Positions 6,863 to 10,627 of a stretch of 10,627 nucleotides of DNA are shown piece by piece. Below the pieces are notes generated by a model that searched no databases, had not been told where the DNA came from, and saw only the letters and a list, made by a program, of their open reading frames with translations. The translations under genes and the position numbers were made by a program. Origin of the DNA: CANCDA01 sp043757205 (GTDB lineage: Bacteria; Pseudomonadota; Gammaproteobacteria; Burkholderiales; Burkholderiaceae_C); assembly GCA_043757205.1 (NCBI GenBank), contig JAYVPU010000054.1:1-10627 (forward strand), given 5' to 3'. The stretch's first letter is position 1. Every line of letters starts with the position of its first letter.

Positions 6863-8056
6863 ATGCAACCCTTAAAAGGCATCACCGTCGTCGCCCTAGA
6901 GCATGCCATTGCCGCGCCCTTTGCCACCCGCCAACTGGCCGACCTGGGCGCACGCGTCATCAAGATCGAGCGCCCCGGTGTGGGCGACTTTGCGCGCGGT
7001 TATGACGAGCGTGTGAAAGGTCTGGCCTCGCATTTCGTCTGGACGAACCGCTCCAAAGAAAGCCTCACGCTGGACGTGAAGCACGAAGAAGCACAAAAAA
7101 TCCTCATGCGTCTGATCGTCGAGGAAGCCGATGTGGTGGTGCAAAACCTCGCGCCCGGTGCCGCAGCGCGTCTGGGTCTGTCGTACGAGGCGCTGTCCAA
7201 AATCAAACCCGGCATCATCGTCTGCGACATCTCGGGCTATGGAGATGACCCACACAATCCCGGCCCCTACCGCGACAAAAAAGCCTACGACCTGCTGATT
7301 CAAAGCGAAGCCGGTTTTGTGTCCGTCACCGGCACGCCAGACACGCCCGCCAAAGCAGGCAACTCGATTGCCGACATCGCAGCGGGCATGTACGCTTACA
7401 CCAACATCCTGGCCGCGCTCATGCACAAGCAGCAGACCGGCCAAGGCCAGCGCATTGACGTGTCCATGCTGGAGTCACTCTCCGAATGGATGGGTTACCC
7501 GCTGTACTACGCCTATGACGGCGCCACCCCACCTCCCCGCAGCGGTGCCAGCCACGCCACCATTTACCCCTACGGCCCCTTCCCCGCCGGTGACGGCAAG
7601 ACGGTCATGCTGGGCCTGCAAAACGAGCGCGAATGGAAGGTGTTTTGCGACAAAGTTTTAACCAACCCGGCACTGGCCACGGACGAGCGTTTTGCCAGCA
7701 ACGCCAAGCGCAGCGCGGCGCGTGTTGATTTGTCAGCGCTGATCGTCGCGGCTTTTTCAGCCCATACCGCCGAGCAGGTTTCAGCCTTGCTCGAACAAGC
7801 GGGCATCGCCAACGCGCAAGTACGCACCATGGCCGAAGTGTGGGAACACCCGCAGCTCCGGGCGCGTGAGCGCTGGCGCGAGGTGGACACCTCGGCGGGC
7901 CCCATCCCCGCCCTGCTGCCACCCGGCTCATGGCAACACGGCGCGCCGCGCATGGACGCCGTGCCCGCGCTGGGCCAGCACACCGACGCCATCCTCGCCC
8001 ATTACGGCTACAGCGCCGAGCGCATCGCCGCACTGCACACCGAAGGCGTTGTGTGA
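6863..8056 (+). CDS. Class III (CaiB/BaiF/Frc) CoA-transferase, probable itaconate/mesaconate-type
   Basis: This is a 397-residue protein, normal for class III CoA-transferases, which move CoA from a donor such as succinyl-CoA to a carboxylic acid through an enzyme-bound aspartyl intermediate. The N-terminal motif LKGITVVALEHAIAAPFATRQ leads into the Rossmann-type segment LADLGARVIKIERPGVGDFAR (split across about residues 25-45), then NRSKESLTLDVK (62-73). The catalytic aspartate is most likely Asp171 in NSIADIAAGMYA. GQRIDVSMLES (195-205) is another family motif. The ATG at 6863 begins the family N-terminus exactly; no Shine-Dalgarno sequence is visible, as the leader is AT-rich (AAATAAATATAGC). 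The stop codon overlaps the start of the lyase by 4 bp. Placement between a MaoC hydratase and a CitE lyase matches the itaconate CoA-transferase (Ict) arrangement known from Pseudomonas. The substrate identity is inferred from this context. Confidence 0.92.
   Translation: MQPLKGITVVALEHAIAAPFATRQLADLGARVIKIERPGVGDFARGYDERVKGLASHFVWTNRSKESLTLDVKHEEAQKILMRLIVEEADVVVQNLAPGAAARLGLSYEALSKIKPGIIVCDISGYGDDPHNPGPYRDKKAYDLLIQSEAGFVSVTGTPDTPAKAGNSIADIAAGMYAYTNILAALMHKQQTGQGQRIDVSMLESLSEWMGYPLYYAYDGATPPPRSGASHATIYPYGPFPAGDGKTVMLGLQNEREWKVFCDKVLTNPALATDERFASNAKRSAARVDLSALIVAAFSAHTAEQVSALLEQAGIANAQVRTMAEVWEHPQLRARERWREVDTSAGPIPALLPPGSWQHGAPRMDAVPALGQHTDAILAHYGYSAERIAALHTEGVV
8042..8046 (+). promoter_or_regulatory. 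Ribosome binding site inside the CoA-transferase end that sets the lyase GTG start
   Basis: GAAGG lies 6 nt upstream of the GTG at 8053. The GTG shares four bases (GTGA, 8053-8056) with the stop codon of the preceding gene, a typical arrangement for translational coupling. Confidence 0.55.
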
Positions 8057-8883
8057 GACTGTCCACGCCTACACCGCTGAGCTATCTGTTCGTGCCCGGT
8101 AACCGGCCCGAGCGCTTTGCCAAGGCACTGGCCTCGGGCGCTGATCGCATCATCATTGACCTGGAAGATGCGGTCGCGCCTGCGGACAAAGCCTCTGCAC
8201 GTGCTGCTATCGCGCAGTGGATGGGCGACCACCCTGCGCACGTAGGCCGGGTGCTGATCCGCATCAACGATGCCGCCACTCCCTGGTACGAGGAAGACAT
8301 GGCGATGGCCCAAGCCGTGCAGGCGCTGTGCGTCATGCTACCCAAGTGCGAAGCGCCTGGGCAGGTGGCTGATGTGCTGGCCCATTTACCCGCCAGCGCT
8401 ACGGTGCTGCCTCTGATCGAAACCGCGCGCGGCCTGCTGGCCGTGCAAGCCATTGCCGCTGCGCCCGGCGTGGCGCGCCTGGCCTTTGGCTCGCTCGACT
8501 ACATGGCCGACCTGGACTTGCCCGCCCACAGCGTGGCGCTGGACTACGCCGCCGCCCACATCGCCATCGCCTCACGCGCCGCCGGCTTGCCCTCACCGTT
8601 GGCCGGTGTCACGCCCGAGTTGGACACCGAGCGCGTGAGTGCTGACATGCTGGCGGCCAAGGCCCTGGGCTTTGGTGCCAAGATGTGCATTCACCCCGCG
8701 CAAGTCGCAGCCGTGCACACGGCATTGGCCCCCAGCGCACAAGAGCTGGCCTGGGCCCAGCGCGTACTGCTAGCCTGGGCGGCGTCTGCCCGTGGCGCCA
8801 TCCAGCTGGACGGCAAGATGGTTGACCGCCCGGTCGTCTTGAAAGCCGAGCGCATCGTGGCGCATGCAGCTCGCACCCCCTAA
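8053..8883 (+). CDS. CitE/HpcH-family acyl-CoA lyase, probable citramalyl-CoA lyase
   Basis: This is a 276-residue member of the HpcH/HpaI/CitE superfamily of Mg-dependent C-C lyases. It begins LSYLFVPGNRPERF, followed by SGADRIIIDLEDAV (28-41). LIRIND (68-73) holds the usual Arg70, and LPKCE (96-100) follows. Glu123 in PLIETARG and Asp149 in FGSLDYMADL are the likely metal ligands, and GFGAKMCIHPAQ (206-217) is the standard C-terminal motif. Cleavage of citramalyl-CoA would yield acetyl-CoA and pyruvate. The GTG start at 8053 is chosen because the conserved N-terminus follows it directly, and the longer frame from 7930 would be an Arg/His-rich shadow of the CoA-transferase. The GTGA overlap argues for a fixed ratio of the two enzymes. 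Malyl-CoA or a related hydroxyacyl-CoA is an alternative substrate. Confidence 0.92.
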   Translation: MRLSTPTPLSYLFVPGNRPERFAKALASGADRIIIDLEDAVAPADKASARAAIAQWMGDHPAHVGRVLIRINDAATPWYEEDMAMAQAVQALCVMLPKCEAPGQVADVLAHLPASATVLPLIETARGLLAVQAIAAAPGVARLAFGSLDYMADLDLPAHSVALDYAAAHIAIASRAAGLPSPLAGVTPELDTERVSADMLAAKALGFGAKMCIHPAQVAAVHTALAPSAQELAWAQRVLLAWAASARGAIQLDGKMVDRPVVLKAERIVAHAARTP

Positions 8884-8909
8884 TTTTTTCCTTCAAAGCA
8901 AACTTCAAC

Positions 8910-8913
8910 GGAG
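8910..8913 (+). promoter_or_regulatory. Ribosome binding site GGAG of the PcaB-like lyase
   Basis: GGAG stands 5 nt before the ATG at 8919. The 35-bp gap after the preceding stop codon has a TTTTTT run (8884-8889) but no hairpin before it, so cotranscription is expected. Confidence 0.75.
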
Positions 8914-8918
8914 CCCCC

Positions 8919-10265
8919 ATGTCAGCAAGCATCATTGATTCCAAAATTTTCGGCGACATCTTCAGCGACGCCGCCATGCGCCAAGTCTGGTCAGACGAAA
9001 ACCGCACTGCCAAATACCTGGACATCGAACGCGCGCTGGCCAAGGTGCAGGGCGAGCTGGGCCTGATCCCCCAGGAAGCGGCGGATGAGATCGTGCGCAA
9101 CTGCCGCCTCGACATGATCGACTGGGCCAAGCTCAAGGCCAAGACCGAGCAAATCGGCTACCCCATCATTGCCGTGGTCAACCAGATCAACGCCAACTGC
9201 CGCGACAAGCTGGGCGAGTACTGCCACTGGGGCGCGACCACGCAAGACATCACCGACACCGCCGCCGTGCTGCAAATCCGCGAAGGCCTGGCGCTGGTGG
9301 AGCAAGACCTGAAAGACATCTCCGCTGCGCTGGCCAAGTTGGCCCGCGATCACCGCGACACGCCCATCATCGGCCGCAGCAATTTGCAGCAGGCCACGCC
9401 CATCACCTTCGGCTACAAAATGGCCAGCATTTTGGCGGGCATTGAGCGCCATCGCGAGCGCTTGCAGCAGCTCAAGCCCCGTGTGCTGGTCGGCGAGTTT
9501 GGCGGTGCGTCGGGCACGCTGTCGTCGCTCGAAAAAGGCGCGATGGAAACGCAAGCCGGGTTGATGAAAGAACTGGGCCTGGGTCAGCCACTGATCTCCT
9601 GGCACACCGTGCGCGACAACTTTGCCGAAGTCGGCGCGTTTCTGGGCATCGTCGGCGGGTCTCTGGGCAAGATCGCGATGGATGTGAAGCTGCTGATGCA
9701 AACCGAAGTGGCAGAGGTGTTCGAGCCCTTCACGCCGGGCCGTGGTTCGTCATCCACCATGCCGCAAAAGCGCAACCCCATTTCCTGCCTCTACATCCAC
9801 GCCAACATCTCGGTGGCGCGCCAGTTGGCCGCGTCCCTCATGGACGCCATGGTGGCCGACCACGAACGCTCCACCGGCCCATGGGAAATTGAATGGGTGG
9901 CCATGACCGACCTGTTCTGCCTGATGTCCGGCGCGCTCAAACAAACCAAGTTCATCCTGCAAGGCCTGGAGGTGGACGCCGCCCAGATGCGCCGCAACAT
10001 CGACATGACCCACGGCCTGGTGATGTCTGAGGCCGTGATGATGGGCCTAGGCCCCTACCTGGGCCGCGAGTACGCGCACGACCTGGTCTATGACATCTGC
10101 CGCTCCGCCCTCAAGCAGCAGCGCCCCCTGATCGACCTGCTGGCCGAGCACCCGGAGATCAACAAACATGTCACGCGTGAGCAGCTCGCAAGCTTCTGCG
10201 ACCCGATGAACAACCTGGGTCAGGCGGGGGTGATGGTGGATCGGGTGTTGGCGTCGTTGGGCTAG
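8919..10265 (+). CDS. Fumarase/aspartase-superfamily lyase, PcaB / adenylosuccinate-lyase-like
   Basis: This is a 448-residue protein of the superfamily that includes argininosuccinate lyase, adenylosuccinate lyase, aspartase and 3-carboxymuconate cycloisomerase (PcaB). Three conserved regions are in order: HWGATTQDITDT (103-114), GRSNLQQATPITFG (152-165) and the signature GRGSSSTMPQKRNPISC (274-290), whose mobile Ser loop carries the catalytic base in the family. EFGGASGTLSS (193-203) is also typical of the PcaB branch. Where many adenylosuccinate and argininosuccinate lyases have His in the second region (THLQ), this protein has Asn155, as expected for a divergent subgroup. Members form tetramers with shared active sites and eliminate fumarate or close a lactone ring. 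No protocatechuate genes are nearby, so a true PcaB role is unlikely. As the last gene of the cassette, it probably prepares the acid that the CoA-transferase then activates; that role is inference. Confidence 0.9.
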   Translation: MSASIIDSKIFGDIFSDAAMRQVWSDENRTAKYLDIERALAKVQGELGLIPQEAADEIVRNCRLDMIDWAKLKAKTEQIGYPIIAVVNQINANCRDKLGEYCHWGATTQDITDTAAVLQIREGLALVEQDLKDISAALAKLARDHRDTPIIGRSNLQQATPITFGYKMASILAGIERHRERLQQLKPRVLVGEFGGASGTLSSLEKGAMETQAGLMKELGLGQPLISWHTVRDNFAEVGAFLGIVGGSLGKIAMDVKLLMQTEVAEVFEPFTPGRGSSSTMPQKRNPISCLYIHANISVARQLAASLMDAMVADHERSTGPWEIEWVAMTDLFCLMSGALKQTKFILQGLEVDAAQMRRNIDMTHGLVMSEAVMMGLGPYLGREYAHDLVYDICRSALKQQRPLIDLLAEHPEINKHVTREQLASFCDPMNNLGQAGVMVDRVLASLG

Positions 10266-10301
10266 GCCTTTGCGGATGCGCGCTTGTCCTGCGGGGCGCG
10301 G

Positions 10302-10315
10302 GCTATAGTGATAGC
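10302..10315. repeat. Short perfect hairpin downstream of the lyase gene
   Basis: GCTAT-AGTG-ATAGC begins 36 bp after the lyase stop codon. There is no T tract behind it, so a terminator role is doubtful. The 10266-10422 spacer otherwise holds no gene that I can support. Confidence 0.4.
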
Positions 10316-10397
10316 AGCGAATTTGTTGACTCCGTCGATCCAGCGATGGGTGGAATGAATTGAAAATTGGGTTTCTCAGGGGGACGAGTTAGGCTTC

Positions 10398-10409
10398 TTC
10401 GCATGCGAA
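10398..10409. promoter_or_regulatory. 12-bp perfect palindrome TTCGCATGCGAA upstream of small reading frame
   Basis: The palindrome has no mismatches and no spacer and ends 13 bp before the ATG at 10423. Size and place fit an operator for a dimeric repressor over the short downstream gene, but it could be chance. No clear -35/-10 pair was found around it. Confidence 0.35.
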
Positions 10410-10422
10410 AGAAAAAGTAGAA

Positions 10423-10572
10423 ATGGAATTTAAACTCAACGAATATAGACAAGGCGTGACGGATGAGGAGCTCCTCAACAACGTCAGAATGGTTTCTGAA
10501 CTTATCGGCGATCAATACATTTCATACTCAACATCAGTAGTGTCCCAACGTTTGCACATCAGGACGTCGTAA
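10423..10572 (+). pseudogene. Truncated HNH / homing-endonuclease-associated-repeat-like protein, 49 codons
   Basis: The frame MEFKLNEYRQGVTDEELL... followed by a helix ending SELIGDQYIS resembles, from memory, the N-terminus of HNH endonuclease-type proteins that carry homing-endonuclease-associated repeats. In those, a MEFKLNEY start precedes a DEELL...V..LG..Y repeat. Here the match fades after VVSQRL (near 10552) and a TAA ends the frame at 10572. Past this stop, the same frame stays open to the window edge (VNDLLVEFGVSVWSRFER). The normal GSW-type repeat end and the HNH catalytic domain are missing, so I call it a decayed or interrupted gene, although a real 49-residue protein cannot be excluded. 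Base composition is visibly more AT-rich than in the cassette (about 42% GC in 10421-10480). A purine-rich stretch (GAAAGAAAAAG) precedes the ATG. Confidence 0.5.
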
Positions 10573-10627
10573 GTTAATGATTTACTTGTTGAATTTGGTG
10601 TTTCAGTCTGGTCTCGATTTGAACGTC

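Noticed and set aside
7930..8052. Longer N-terminus for the CitE-like lyase
   Set aside because: The extension is an Arg/His-rich out-of-frame reading of the CoA-transferase end. The family N-terminus and a ribosome site fit the GTG at 8053.
8884..8889. TTTTTT run after the CitE-like lyase as a terminator
   Set aside because: There is no stem-loop in front of it, and the next gene follows with its own ribosome site after 35 bp.
8991..9701. Minus-strand frame (236 codons) opposite the PcaB-like lyase
   Set aside because: It is an antisense shadow without motifs, while the plus strand encodes an intact superfamily lyase.
8919..10265. Protocatechuate pathway PcaB or purine PurB assignment
   Set aside because: The motifs are superfamily-level only, there are no pca or pur neighbours, and the second conserved region differs from PurB.
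10303..10515. Minus-strand frame (70 codons) in the right-hand spacer
   Set aside because: It has no motif or ribosome site and overlaps the HNH-repeat-like frame on the plus strand.

Overview
The window looks like GC-rich betaproteobacterial chromosome, most probably Burkholderiales and perhaps Comamonadaceae. The grounds are the yidC-mnmE pair, a stand-alone Bug (TctC-type) periplasmic binding protein beside a LysR regulator, and the overall style of the proteins. Genus and species cannot be read from it.

Layout, left to right. Positions 2-1687 hold the 3' part of yidC (membrane protein insertase, cut by the window edge), followed by a compact intrinsic terminator and mnmE (tRNA U34 modification GTPase, 1740-3152). 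This is the right half of the rpmH-rnpA-yidC-mnmE cluster that often lies near the replication origin in proteobacteria. Next is a 203-residue protein of unknown function (3260-3871). It converges on a LysR-type regulator on the minus strand (3930-4832).

From 4920 to 10265 a five-gene plus-strand catabolic cassette is divergent from the LysR gene. It encodes a Bug solute-binding protein, a MaoC/HTD2-type enoyl-CoA hydratase, a class III (CaiB/Frc) CoA-transferase, a CitE-like acyl-CoA lyase and a fumarase/PcaB-superfamily lyase. The middle three enzymes match the logic of bacterial itaconate or mesaconate breakdown: activation to a CoA thioester, hydration to citramalyl-CoA, and cleavage to acetyl-CoA plus pyruvate. 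The Bug protein would capture the acid in the periplasm and the LysR protein would sense it. The extra PcaB-like lyase is not part of the known three-enzyme itaconate route. It suggests that the real substrate is a larger or substituted di- or tricarboxylate which the lyase opens or trims first. This is the most interesting biology here, and the substrate is inference.

After 10265 the sequence becomes clearly more AT-rich. It carries a 12-bp perfect palindrome and a 49-codon reading frame (10423-10572) that resembles the N-terminus of HNH / homing-endonuclease-associated-repeat proteins and then stops early. It is probably a decayed or interrupted piece of acquired DNA. The 6786-6862 spacer carries a small dispersed-type repeat of the form ATTCCC-N8-GGGAAT, the pattern of the Neisseria dRS3 element. 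No tRNA, rRNA, CRISPR array or complete insertion sequence was seen.
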